From contig CANRJP010000010.1 of assembly GCA_947630975.1 (NCBI GenBank), positions 1 through 43,909 on the forward strand: DNA of 43,909 bases, in the 5' to 3' direction. Under the pieces are notes generated by a model. It saw nothing but the letters and a program-made list of their open reading frames with translations. It was not told the origin of the DNA and ran no database searches. Source of the DNA: an uncultured Clostridia bacterium. GTDB lineage: Bacteria; Bacillota; Clostridia; UMGS1883. Positions 7,880 through 16,700 of the stretch are shown one piece after another (within the stretch, counting starts at the first letter, position 1; every line of letters starts with the position of its first letter). The translations under genes were made by a program, and so were the position numbers.

Positions 7880-9871
7880 TTACTTCGGTATAATCTTGCC
7901 GGAACCCATGCAGTTGGTACACATCTCGCTGCCGGCGCCTCCGCACCTCGGGCAGGGAGAGAGGGTCACACTGTCCCGCAAACCCGAGCCGTGGCAGTAA
8001 TAGCATGTGTGTCGGCCGCTGCCGCCGCATATGGGACAGGTAGCCAGTACGCCCGTGCCGCCGGAACTGCCGCCGCTTGAACTGCCGCTGCCGGAACTGC
8101 TGCCGCCGCTTGATTTGCCGCTGCTTGAACTGCCGCTTGTGTTGCCGCTTGAGCTGCCGCTTTCATTGGAGGCGATTTCGATAATATTGTTGCCGTCGGG
8201 ATCCATAATGTATATTTTAGCTTTGGAATAATCCGACGGTGTATCCCACTGGTGGTCTCTGTAGTAACGAAACGAGCTGAAACCGCTGCAGAAAACAACG
8301 CAGTTGGGGTCGTCGGTAATATAACGGTAAGAAATTTTGTTGGCATTTTTGCCTTCCGATTTTACGAGAATCTCTTCGATGCCGCTTTTTTTGTTTATCC
8401 TCATCAGACTGCCGCGGTCGGCATTTGAGTTAGTTACGTCATAGAACCACTCACTGTTGTTGATACGCGTGTAATTTGTATCGTCACAGTGGCTGTAGTA
8501 TTCGTCTTCATCGATCTCGACGGCCTTATTTGTAACCGGGTCAAACTCAAGATAATATTCTCCGGAACTACTGAAAATAGAATTATTTCCGAGTTCCCTC
8601 ATATAAATATTGTTTCCGCTGCTGAAAATTGAAAAGTCTTTTTCTCCGGTTTCCGGCACCCAGGGCGTGTCGGCGCCATAAGTAGCACCCATAATTCGAT
8701 TATAAACAGTTTCAACCGTAAAATCGTTAAGGTCAATGGCGAACATTAAGTTGCCGTGAACACATTCTTCGTCGGTTTTTAAACATTTGTACCATGCTTC
8801 ATAGGCCGCGGTGATATATAATTTACCGTTTTTAACAGTCGCGCCGTCACAGATGGTGGCCATATCAAAATTAGAAATTTCAGCCATATAATCATGGTCT
8901 CCGTACGGGCACGAAAGCTTTGAATTATACATTTTCAATTTGTTCATATACCGGCTCTCTCCGGTGGCAATGTCAAATTCGTACACGGGGAACTCTATGT
9001 TTTTCTCGTCTTTCGCGTAAAACCTGTTGTCGGCAAGGCCCTCGATTATGTAGATTTTTCCGTTGTAATACAAAAATTTCCTTATCGCCCCGTCGCCGGA
9101 ATACAGGGGCTTTCTGCTTCCGGTGGTGAGGTCAAGCTGGTTGACGCTTTGGTTGTCCTCGTTTAAGTAATATAAGTAATTTCCGGATACCACTATATTG
9201 GAGGGTTCTCCCCCGGTGTTGTAGCTCCTTGTCGTCCCTCCGTCAAAGGCGAATATGGCCGGCCGTTCGGCAAATGAATAATAAATTATGCCGTTATTTA
9301 TAAAAACGGAGGTAACAGCGGAATAGCTCTTATAATCAACAAATATTGGATCACCGTTGCTCTTATGTGACATTATGTCGGAATTGGCGCTACTAAGATA
9401 TACATTTCTTGTGTTTGTCAGCACCTCGTTGGTGAGTATCTCTACCCGGTTCTCGTCCCCGAGCCAGTTGACCGTGGCGTGCAGAATCTCGGCCGCGGCT
9501 CTGGCGGGGACAAAGGTGCGTCCGTCGATTATTTGGGCAGGCACGTCAAGGGTGACCGTGTGCGAGCCCTCGTGGTCTATCACCGTTACGTCGACGCTCC
9601 CTATCCGCATTTCGCCGCTTACGTTGTTCTTTTTGAAGTAGACCGTCTGTGTGGCGTTGTCCCACTCCACCAGCGCGCCCAAAGCCTCGAAGATGGCCCG
9701 CACGGGCACCAGCGTCCGGCCGTTGACGGCCGTGGGCGGTACGTCAAAGGTCACCGGCCGTCCGTCAACGGTGACGGATATTTCCCCCGCGGCCAGAGCC
9801 GCCGCCGGCATAACGGCGCAGAGCATGGCCGCGCAGACCAGCAGGGCCAGCAGTTTGTGTGTGTGTTTCAT
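7880..9871 (-). CDS. Secreted stalk-domain protein with beta-propeller-like body and DnaJ-type zinc finger
   Basis: 663 residues. A signal peptide (HKLLALLVCAAMLCAVMPA, cut near ALAAG) is followed by two copper-amine-oxidase-N-like stalk units (VNGRTLVPVRAIFEALGA and IDGRTFVPARAAAEILHA, residues ~30-150). A long region with YYSF, YYLN and IYI repeats follows (~150-580), resembling DUF5050-like beta-propellers. A Ser/Gly linker of ~30 residues then leads to four CxxCxGxG knuckles at the C-terminus (CPICGGSG, CYYCHGSG, CPRCGGAG, CTNCMGSG), the DnaJ cysteine-rich pattern. Such a zinc finger on an exported protein is unusual. The start is supported by AAGGAGG 9 bp upstream. Expression is probably controlled by the structured leader at 9920-10087. 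Confidence 0.8.
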   Translation of the reverse strand: MKHTHKLLALLVCAAMLCAVMPAAALAAGEISVTVDGRPVTFDVPPTAVNGRTLVPVRAIFEALGALVEWDNATQTVYFKKNNVSGEMRIGSVDVTVIDHEGSHTVTLDVPAQIIDGRTFVPARAAAEILHATVNWLGDENRVEILTNEVLTNTRNVYLSSANSDIMSHKSNGDPIFVDYKSYSAVTSVFINNGIIYYSFAERPAIFAFDGGTTRSYNTGGEPSNIVVSGNYLYYLNEDNQSVNQLDLTTGSRKPLYSGDGAIRKFLYYNGKIYIIEGLADNRFYAKDEKNIEFPVYEFDIATGESRYMNKLKMYNSKLSCPYGDHDYMAEISNFDMATICDGATVKNGKLYITAAYEAWYKCLKTDEECVHGNLMFAIDLNDFTVETVYNRIMGATYGADTPWVPETGEKDFSIFSSGNNIYMRELGNNSIFSSSGEYYLEFDPVTNKAVEIDEDEYYSHCDDTNYTRINNSEWFYDVTNSNADRGSLMRINKKSGIEEILVKSEGKNANKISYRYITDDPNCVVFCSGFSSFRYYRDHQWDTPSDYSKAKIYIMDPDGNNIIEIASNESGSSSGNTSGSSSSGKSSGGSSSGSGSSSGGSSGGTGVLATCPICGGSGRHTCYYCHGSGLRDSVTLSPCPRCGGAGSEMCTNCMGSGKIIPK

Positions 9872-9919
9872 TTTGTTTTCCTCCTTATAAAGTGAAATAT
9901 GGTTTATTACGGCGCAAAT

Positions 9920-9950
9920 AAAAAATGCGCCGCAGAGTTGAAGCGGCGCA
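9920..9950 (-). terminator. Intrinsic terminator inside the leader of the stalk-domain gene
   Basis: On the minus strand TGCGCCGC... pairs with ...GCGGCGCA (plus 9926-9933 and 9943-9950), followed by TTTTTT (plus 9920-9925). It lies between the predicted transcription start and the coding start. This is the arrangement expected of an attenuator or riboswitch expression platform. Confidence 0.7.
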
Positions 9951-9975
9951 AAAAAACGCCTGCTTCGGTCTATTG

Positions 9976-10087
9976 CTGCGACACAACCATTTCATAGTCC
10001 TCAGGGCAAGAAATGCAACCTTAAGCATACGTTTTTTTCAAACGTATACTTGTCCTAAATAAAAAGATATATTCAGTTGTGTCGCAG
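9976..10087 (-). ncRNA. Candidate cis-regulatory leader RNA (riboswitch-like, class not recognised)
   Basis: A perfect 12-bp closing helix joins minus-strand CTGCGACACAAC (plus 10076-10087) to GTTGTGTCGCAG (plus 9976-9987). It encloses two hairpins: AAGTATACGTTT/AAACGTATGCTT (plus 10023-10034 with 10040-10051, one G-T pair) and CATTTC/GAAATG (plus 9988-9993 with 10010-10015), whose loop is TTGCCCTGAGGACTAT. The loop-side CTTGCCCT could also pair with AGGACAAG (plus 10049-10056) with one mismatch, as an alternative or pseudoknot. A promoter places the transcript start at the first helix, and a terminator follows 25 bp later. I compared it from memory with common bacterial riboswitch consensus motifs and found no match. 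Confidence 0.6.
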
Positions 10088-10091
10088 TTTT

Positions 10092-10120
10092 AATATATCA
10101 TATTTGAACAATTTTGTAAA
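10092..10120 (-). promoter_or_regulatory. Promoter of the structured leader and stalk-domain gene
   Basis: On the minus strand TTTACA (plus 10115-10120) and TATATT (plus 10092-10097) have a 17-bp spacer. The predicted start falls at about 10086, exactly at the 5' strand of the leader's closing helix. Confidence 0.65.
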
Positions 10121-10163
10121 GGGGTTTTCTAAAAAAACTGTATATTTTTTTCGGATAAAAGTC

Positions 10164-10194
10164 TTGACAAATTAAGTTAGTTATGCTAAACTAA
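10164..10194 (+). promoter_or_regulatory. feo promoter with DtxR-like operator
   Basis: TTGACA (10164-10169) and TAAACT (10187-10192) are 17 bp apart. An 18-bp inverted repeat TTAGTTATGCTAAACTAA (10177-10194) covers the -10 region. It resembles the DtxR/IdeR box (TTAGGTTAGCCTAACCTAA), which fits iron-dependent repression of the ferrous-iron uptake genes that follow. The regulator itself is not in the window. Confidence 0.65.
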
Positions 10195-10231
10195 TTATTG
10201 TAATTAAAACTAACAAGAGGAGTTGAGAGCC

Positions 10232-10441
10232 ATGCCCTTGTTGATGCTGGATTCGGGAGTGAAAAAACACATTGTCAAAATCAGCGGCAAGGATAAGGTG
10301 CGCCGGTTTTTGGAGAGTCTGGGCTTTGTGGAGGGCGCGGAGGTGAGCGTCGTCTCGGAAATGGCCGGGAACGTCATCGTCAACGTCAAGGAGTCCCGGG
10401 TTGCGCTGGACAGAGATCTGGCAAGATGTATAATCGTATGA
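10232..10441 (+). CDS. feoA: FeoA family protein, first copy
   Basis: 69 residues forming an SH3-like FeoA domain: ...KISGKDKVRRFLESLGFVEGAEVSVVSEMAGNVIVNVKESRVALDRDLARCI. FeoA-type proteins are small cytoplasmic partners of the FeoB ferrous-iron transporter. The start ATG 10232 lies 9 bp after AGAGGAG; an in-frame TTG at 10223 overlaps the Shine-Dalgarno and is less likely. It is the first gene behind the DtxR-like box, and a second feoA follows after 18 bp. Confidence 0.9.
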   Translation: MPLLMLDSGVKKHIVKISGKDKVRRFLESLGFVEGAEVSVVSEMAGNVIVNVKESRVALDRDLARCIIV

Positions 10442-10459
10442 TTTGGAGGAGGTTTTGAT

Positions 10460-10681
10460 ATGAAAACACTTAGAGATGCCGGTATAGGCGAGACCGTCAC
10501 CGTGACGAAGGTGGGCGGCGAGGGCGCCGTCAAGCGCCGCATTATGGATATGGGCATAACCCGTGGCGTTCAGATTTACGTCCGCAAGGTGGCTCCCTTG
10601 GGCGACCCGGTGGAGGTCAACGTTCGCGGCTACGAGCTTTCGCTGCGCAAGGCCGACGCCGAGAATATTCTTGTGGGTTAA
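10460..10681 (+). CDS. feoA: FeoA family protein, second copy
   Basis: 73 residues: MKTLRDAGIGETVTVTKVGG followed by a KRRIMDMGITRGVQIYVRKVAPLGDPVEVNVRGYELSLR segment, the classic FeoA pattern ending in LRK-A--I. It differs clearly from the first copy, so the pair is an old duplication and not a recent one. A Shine-Dalgarno GGAGG lies 9 bp before the ATG. Its last stop base is shared with the left end of an inserted 172-bp MITE, which separates it from feoB. Confidence 0.92.
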   Translation: MKTLRDAGIGETVTVTKVGGEGAVKRRIMDMGITRGVQIYVRKVAPLGDPVEVNVRGYELSLRKADAENILVG

Positions 10682-10852
10682 GGCAATACCGCACAAAGAC
10701 CGCCAATGAGCTTTGCACCCGTCTTGCTTGCATCTTTTCCGACGTTTCTTACGAAAACTCCTTGAAATACGACAGTATTCCGACGTCGTTTTCGTAATTC
10801 CGTCAAAAAATCTGCGGCGCAATACGGGCACAATCTCTGTGCGGTATTGCCT
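10681..10852. mobile_element. 172-bp MITE, copy 1, between feoA and feoB
   Basis: The element is bounded by inverted ends AGGCAATACCGCACA and TGTGCGGTATTGCCT (15 bp perfect, then imperfect). A second copy of identical length lies at 36812-36983. Both are flanked by a 2-bp duplication (TA here, AT there, or TA in each case if the terminal A/T is counted as target), like Tc1/mariner-IS630-type MITEs. An inner pair TTACGAAAAC/GTTTTCGTAA strengthens the hairpin. It contains no gene. Confidence 0.85.
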
Positions 10853-10860
10853 TAATTTTT

Positions 10861-10908
10861 TTGAAAATTAGTTAGTTTAATATAATTAAAATAAATCAAG
10901 CTAACTAA
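10861..10908 (+). promoter_or_regulatory. Possible second DtxR-like half-site pair upstream of feoB
   Basis: TTAGTTAG (10868-10875) and its exact inverse CTAACTAA (10901-10908) lie between the MITE and feoB, with TATAAT at 10881-10886 between them. The half-sites match the motif at the feoA promoter. A separate feoB promoter under the same regulator is possible, but no good -35 is visible at 17 bp. Confidence 0.4.
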
Positions 10909-10950
10909 ATATTACCGCATTACGAAAAATAAATTGAGGAGGATTTTACA

Positions 10951-13371
10951 ATGGCTTTGACAATAGCCCTTGCGGGCAACCCGAACAGCGGCAAGACAAC
11001 CCTGTTCAACGCGCTGACCGGCGCAAATCAGTTCGTCGGCAACTGGCCCGGCGTCACCGTGGAAAAAAAGGAGGGCAGGCTGAAGGGGGAGAAGGACGTC
11101 ACTATCATGGACCTGCCCGGCATTTATTCCCTTTCGCCCTACACCCTTGAGGAGGTAGTGGCCCGGAATTATCTCATCAACGAGAAGCCCGACGCCATAA
11201 TCAATATAGTCGACGGCACCAATCTGGAACGCAACCTCTACCTGACTACCCAGATAATGGAGCTGGGCATACCCGTGGTTATGGCGATAAACATGACGGA
11301 CATTGTTGAAAAGCGGGGGGACAAAATCGATGCCAAAAAGCTGGGCGAAAAGCTGGGCTGCACCGTCATTCCCATTTCCGCCCTGAAGGGCACAAATATC
11401 GACAAGGTGACGGAAAAGGCCGTCTCTCTGGCACGGAACAAGACCAAGACCCCGGCGGTTCACAGCTTTGACAAAAAGGTGGAGGGTTATCTGGACGAGA
11501 TAGAAAAGCGCCTTACCTCCGTGCCCACCGAGCAAAAGCGGTTTTACGCCGTCAAGCTCTTTGAGCGGGACGATAAGGTGGACGTCAAGGCGAATGTTTC
11601 CGACATAATAGCCAAGGCTGAGAAGGAAATGGACGACGACAGCGAGAGCATCATCACCAACGAGCGCTATAACTACATAGCCTCCATAATAGACAACTGC
11701 TACACTAAAAAGAACAGGGAAAAGCTCAGTGTTTCCGACAAGATAGACAAAATCGTCACCAACCGCGTTCTGGCTCTGCCCATTTTTGCCGTGGTAATGT
11801 TCATTGTGTACTTTGTGTCGGTTACCACCGTGGGCACTTATGTGACCGATTGGACAAACGACGGCCTTTTCGGCGACGGCTGGTTCATGTTTGGCCGTGG
11901 CCGCGCCGCCTTTGACGAGGCTTCCGAGGAGTTCGCCTCCTCCGACGCGATTACAGCCGCCTTTGAGGCCGCCGCTGCCGAGGCGGGCTTTGAGGACGCT
12001 TCTCAGGCTGTGGACGTCACCGCCGAGGTTGACGTTTATGACGAGGAGGGCGGCGTCGAGGTAATTCCCGTTGATTACGCCGCGTATATGGCCGAGACGG
12101 CCAAGGGCCTTGAGGAGCCCGACCCCGCCGACTACGGCCCCTGGGTGCCGGGCGTTCCGGTGATAATCGAAAAGGGCCTGACGGCGGTAGGCTGCGCCGA
12201 CTGGCTCCAAAGCCTGATACTGGACGGCATTGTGGCCGGTGTGGGCGCGGTGCTGGGCTTCGTGCCCCAGATGCTGGTGCTGTTCATCTTCCTGGCCTTC
12301 CTCGAGGGCTGTGGCTATATGGCGAGGATAGCCTTCATCATGGACAGGATATTCCGCCGCTTCGGCCTGTCGGGCAAGTCCTTCATTCCCATGCTCATCG
12401 GCAGCGGCTGCGGAGTTCCCGGCGTCATGGCTTCGAGAACCATAGAGAACGAGCGTGACCGCCGCATGACAATAATGACTACCACCTTCATTCCCTGCGG
12501 GGCCAAGCTCCCCATCATCGCCCTCATCGCCGGCGCGCTGTTCAACAACGCGGGCTGGGTAGGGGCCAGCGCCTATTTTATCGGCGTGGCGGCGATAATC
12601 GTCTCCGGCATAATCCTTAAAAAGACGAAGATGTTCTCCGGCGACCCCGCCCCCTTTGTTATGGAGCTGCCCAGCTATCACCTGCCAACCGTGGGCAGCA
12701 TACTCCGCAGTATGTGGGAGCGGGGCTGGTCCTTCATCAAAAAGGCCGGCACCATCATTCTGATTTCCACAATTTTCGTGTGGTTCACCTCCAACTACGG
12801 CTTTACCGAAAGCGGCTTCGGCGCCGTTGACGAGATGGGCAGCCAGAGCATACTGGGCATAATCGGCGGCGCCGTGGCCTGGATATTCAATCCCCTCGGC
12901 TGGGGCGACTGGAGAGCAGCCGTGGCGGCCGTTACCGGACTTGTCGCCAAGGAGAACGTGGTCGGCACCTTCGGTATTCTCTACGGGGCCGAGGTGGCAA
13001 CCGAGAGCGGCGCGGAGATATGGAGCGCCATACGTTACGGCTTCAACGCCTCGGCGGCGGGCTTCGGCGGACTTGCGGCCTACTCATTCCTGATATTCAA
13101 TCTGCTCTGCGCCCCCTGCTTCGCGGCCATCGGCGCCATCAAGCGGGAAATGAACAGCGCCAAATGGACTTGGTTCGCCATCGGTTATCAGTGCGTGTTC
13201 GCCTATCTCGTTTCCCTCTGCGTGTTCCAGATAGGCAAGGTAATATCCGGCGGAGGCTTCGGTATAGGCACCGTCGCGGCGGTTATAGTGATGGCTCTGT
13301 TCGTCTTCCTGCTTTTCAGAAAAAACAGTTTTGAGCAAAACAGGCTTGACAACCGTGCTTTTGTGCGGTAA
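10951..13371 (+). CDS. feoB: Ferrous iron transporter B
   Basis: 806 residues. The N-terminal G-protein domain shows G1 GNPNSGKT (residues 9-16), NWPGVTVEKKEG (G2), DLPGIYSLSPYTLEE (G3) and NMTD (G4). The membrane part has the two conserved gate repeats (GCGYMARIAFIMDRIFRRFG with a SFIPMLIGSGCGVPG segment; later TGLVAKENVVGTFGILYG). An acidic, Ala/Glu-rich insertion of ~100 residues follows the first membrane helix (about residues 305-400). The protein imports Fe2+ in a GTP-dependent way. A strong GAGGAGG precedes the ATG. It is followed by a Cys-rich FeoB-associated gene. Confidence 0.95.
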   Translation: MALTIALAGNPNSGKTTLFNALTGANQFVGNWPGVTVEKKEGRLKGEKDVTIMDLPGIYSLSPYTLEEVVARNYLINEKPDAIINIVDGTNLERNLYLTTQIMELGIPVVMAINMTDIVEKRGDKIDAKKLGEKLGCTVIPISALKGTNIDKVTEKAVSLARNKTKTPAVHSFDKKVEGYLDEIEKRLTSVPTEQKRFYAVKLFERDDKVDVKANVSDIIAKAEKEMDDDSESIITNERYNYIASIIDNCYTKKNREKLSVSDKIDKIVTNRVLALPIFAVVMFIVYFVSVTTVGTYVTDWTNDGLFGDGWFMFGRGRAAFDEASEEFASSDAITAAFEAAAAEAGFEDASQAVDVTAEVDVYDEEGGVEVIPVDYAAYMAETAKGLEEPDPADYGPWVPGVPVIIEKGLTAVGCADWLQSLILDGIVAGVGAVLGFVPQMLVLFIFLAFLEGCGYMARIAFIMDRIFRRFGLSGKSFIPMLIGSGCGVPGVMASRTIENERDRRMTIMTTTFIPCGAKLPIIALIAGALFNNAGWVGASAYFIGVAAIIVSGIILKKTKMFSGDPAPFVMELPSYHLPTVGSILRSMWERGWSFIKKAGTIILISTIFVWFTSNYGFTESGFGAVDEMGSQSILGIIGGAVAWIFNPLGWGDWRAAVAAVTGLVAKENVVGTFGILYGAEVATESGAEIWSAIRYGFNASAAGFGGLAAYSFLIFNLLCAPCFAAIGAIKREMNSAKWTWFAIGYQCVFAYLVSLCVFQIGKVISGGGFGIGTVAAVIVMALFVFLLFRKNSFEQNRLDNRAFVR

Positions 13372-13394
13372 AATAAGCACGGGAGATGTTCTGT

Positions 13395-13565
13395 ATGGGT
13401 ACGGTCTTAGTATTGATAATATTGGCGGCGCTGGTGGGGCTGGCGGTGTTCAGCCTTGTGCGGAAGCGTAAATCCGGCGGCTCCTGCGGCTGCGGGTGCG
13501 GCTGCGGAGGCTGCGCCATGGCCGACGCCTGCCATAAAAAGTGCGGCGATACGGCGGCAAAATAG
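13395..13565 (+). CDS. FeoB-associated Cys-rich membrane protein
   Basis: 56 residues that are easily missed because of length. One N-terminal membrane helix (MGTVLVLIILAALVGLAVFS) is followed by a basic stretch RKRK and then a Cys/Gly tail (SCGCGCGCGGCAMADACHKKCG, shown in two overlapping blocks CGCGCGCGGC and ACHKKC). This matches the small FeoB-associated Cys-rich membrane protein family that often follows feoB in Firmicutes; a role in iron handling at the transporter is inferred. GGGAG at 13381-13385 serves as Shine-Dalgarno, and feoB ends 23 bp upstream. Confidence 0.85.
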   Translation: MGTVLVLIILAALVGLAVFSLVRKRKSGGSCGCGCGCGGCAMADACHKKCGDTAAK

Positions 13566-13587
13566 ACTTTAAAAATCGTATACGCCT

Positions 13588-13613
13588 ACGGCGGCATCAC
13601 CCGATGCCGCCGT
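13588..13613 (+). terminator. Strong hairpin after the feo operon
   Basis: ACGGCGGCATC (13588-13598) and GATGCCGCCGT (13603-13613) form an 11-bp perfect stem with an ACCC loop. There is no T-run behind it, so termination would be weak or factor-dependent. It separates the feo operon from the sigma-factor gene. Confidence 0.55.
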
Positions 13614-13729
13614 TAAACGTTTGCAGCGATAATAATAGATGAAATAATATGTTGCTTATTTTACCCAACCTTTTTTACTCTTTCTCTGTCTATCTTATGA
13701 AAGCTTTCAAAAACGAAAGGATGATTAGA

Positions 13730-16700
13730 ATGGCATATCCCGATAAGAGCGACGGCACCCTTGTGCTGCTGACCCTGGCCGGGGACGAAGGGGCCTACGG
13801 CGCCCTTGTGGAGCGGCATCAGAGGGGTGTGCTGGCGGCGGCAAGGGCGGCTGTGAACAACCGCCATCTGGCCGAGGACGCCGCACAGGACGCCTTTATC
13901 GCCGCATGGATGAAGCTGAACCTCCTGCGGGAGCCGGAAAAGTTCGGCTCGTGGGTGCGGCGCATAGCCAAAAACTGCGCCCTGAACACGGCTTTACGGT
14001 TCCGGAGCTACATAAGCCTTGAGGACGCTCCGGCCCTGAGGGAAATGTGCGACCCCCACGGCGGCCCGGAGGAAATGCTCATGTCGTCCGAGGAGGCACG
14101 GCTGGTGCGGAGCGGCGTCGACCGCCTGCCCGAGCGTGCCCGTCAGGTGGTGTACCTCCACTATTACGGGGATTTGACCGTGGAGGAGATAGCCGCTCGG
14201 CTGGGAATTTCCGAGGGAACGGTCAAGTGGCAGCTCCACGACGGAAGAAAGAGAATAAGGAAGGAGTTAAGCGCAATGGACGAAAACATAAACGATACAT
14301 TGGTAAGAAAGGTAATGAAAAAGGTAAACGAGTTAAAGCTGTGGAAGCTGAAAAACGACAAGACCGGCTTTGAAAAGGAATATAAGGACGTGATGGCCGA
14401 CATCGAGGCCATGCCCGAGTGCGGCAAAAAGTACCACGCTTTGGCCGACGTGCTCATGCGGGGCTACTGGTGGCTGCCCGGGGCGGAAAACGACGCCCTG
14501 TTCGAGCGGATAAGAGAAGCCGCCGAGCTGGGCAAAAACGACGAGGTAATGGCCTTTATCGCCAGTCGGGAGGATCGCCGCCGCTGGGATAAGGACAGGA
14601 TAAAATTCATCAGGGAGGTTCAAATACCGAGGCTGGAAAAGGGCGGCTTCACAGGCGCCCTCGGGCGGGAATGGCTCCAACTGGCCTGGGATCTGGCCAA
14701 CGCCGGCGAAGCCTTGGAGGCGGAGGCCGCCGTGGATACGGCCCTGAATATCCTGCCCGTCGGCGACTGCAATTACGCCTGCGCTATGGCGTCAAGGGCA
14801 GTGATACCCACCGTCGTCGACCGGAAGTTTCAAGACGACAAAATTCATCGGAGAGCGACGGCTTTCGGGGCGGAAATCAGGCTCGACGGCGGCGCCCTCC
14901 GGTGCTGGGATTACAGCCATCGCTTTGCCGGATGGATGCGTTCGGGCGACGACCTTGCCGAGACCCTCATATTGACCGCCGCCCTCTGCGACAGGTATCT
15001 CACCGTTCCCGGCCTAAAGGTTGGGGAGGCCTACACGGGAACCGACGGGTCGTCCCTGACCTTTGAGAGCGATAACGCCACGGTCGGGACTCCCTGCGGC
15101 GTCTTTGACGGCTGTCAGGTCTGGGTCACGGTGAAAGGCACCGAGCGCGTCAGGGCCTGCTATAAGGAGGGAGTGGGCCTCGTCCGGCTGGAGCACCGCC
15201 TTGACGGCGTCACCGAGGCGCGGAGCCTTAAGTCCTACAAGGTGCGAGGCGAGGGCCTGCTGCCCATGAACCGGGGCAACCGATGGGAGTACGTGTCCGG
15301 CTTCGATCCCGAGTGCGTCAGCTATGACACGGAGATGGAGGTAATATATTCCGACGGCGAAAAAGCGCTTTTCACTCAGGTCAGCCATATCCGCCGCACG
15401 GGTTATGACGAAAATTCCTGGACGGAAATGATGATGCAGATACGCAACGAATATTATCACTTTGAAAACGGCGACGAGCATATATGTGACGTGAGCCGTG
15501 CCGTGGAGCGGGCGGAGCTGCTGGCAAAAACGCCTCTCGAAAGGGCCCACACCCGTCTCGCGGCATCCACTGCCAGACGGATAATGGCTACCGACCCGGA
15601 CTTCAACCCCGGTTGCGCCTCCGTCGGCCACTGGAACTTTTTCCAGCGCAATACGGCCGTGGAGCGGGACGGGAAGGTGATTTTGGAGAACAGCCACCGC
15701 TGGAGCTTTGAGTGGAAGCTGGGCGCCAAACTGGGCGCCGCCGGTGAGCCCATCCTCTGCAACCACATTTACGGCATACTTTTCGACGCCTGCGGCTGTC
15801 TTTGGGCCGAGGGCTGGCAGTCCGGGGTCGAGCTCACCGAAAACCGCTTTTGCTACGGCGAGCCAACTACCACACACATGAAGTTTGAGGACGCCGGAAC
15901 GGTGTCCGTCCTGGCCGGTGAGTTCCGCGGCTGTCTGCGGCTCAGTCTGGACATCAAAGGCATGGGCGAGTACACCCAGTATCGGGCCGGGAAGAAGGAA
16001 TACTATTTCGCCCCCGGCGTCGGCATTGTGAAAACCGTCAACCATAACCGGAAGGACGGCAGCGCCTCGTCCTTTGAGCTGGCGTCCTACGAGGGCGGGG
16101 GAGAGGGTTACATGCCCTTTGAGGACGGGCTTGTCCGCCGCTATGAGGCGGTGGGCCTCACCGACGGCTTCACCGCCGCCGCCGAGTACGCCTATGTCAG
16201 GGACGGGGACGGGAACATCGTCATTTTTGAGGAGAATGTCGGCGTCCGCACGGCGCCCCGGGGCGTGACCCGCTACGACTCGATAGAGGCCGAGCAGAGG
16301 GAACGGGCCCTGAACGATGAGGAAAAATACAAGGAAGGCGCGGCTTTGGGCGCTTATAACAACTTTATGGTGCTGTACCACGAGCTCCGCCGCCTGCCCT
16401 GCGGTGAAAACACCCTCCGTAACGCCGCATGGCAGAAGTACCACCTCCGCCGCTGCGAGGCGGCGGGAGAGGACGGCCAAGTCCCGCCCGCCCTTCTGGG
16501 CTTCTGCACAAAAATGGCCCTGTGGGCGGCCTCCGATCTGGCCGGCGGCGGAGAAAAGGAGGAGAGCTACGCGTATATTGAGTGCGCCATCGAATATGAG
16601 AAGCGGTGGACGGCCTTTCCAAAAGGCGCAAAGCTGTCTGTGGGCGATCCGCTGGTTTTCGGCGGCATAAAGTATGTTAAGGGCGAAGGCGTTATCGAGC

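Noticed and set aside
8059-8170. Tandem-like CCGCTT/GAACTGCCG units suggesting a CRISPR or minisatellite
   Set aside because: They encode the Ser/Gly linker of the secreted protein; units are irregular and without spacers. No CRISPR array was seen anywhere in the window.
9976-10087. c-di-GMP-I, cobalamin, FMN or T-box assignment for the leader
   Set aside because: The hallmark conserved boxes of these classes are absent; only general riboswitch architecture is present.
10912-12681. A 589-codon minus-strand frame opposite feoB
   Set aside because: FeoB is unmistakable on the plus strand. The antisense frame is His/Gly-rich, without motif or start signal.
15014-16480. A 488-codon minus-strand frame opposite the sigma-factor fusion
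   Set aside because: The plus-strand frame is continuous from the sigma domain and has internal repeats at protein level; the antisense frame has no such support.
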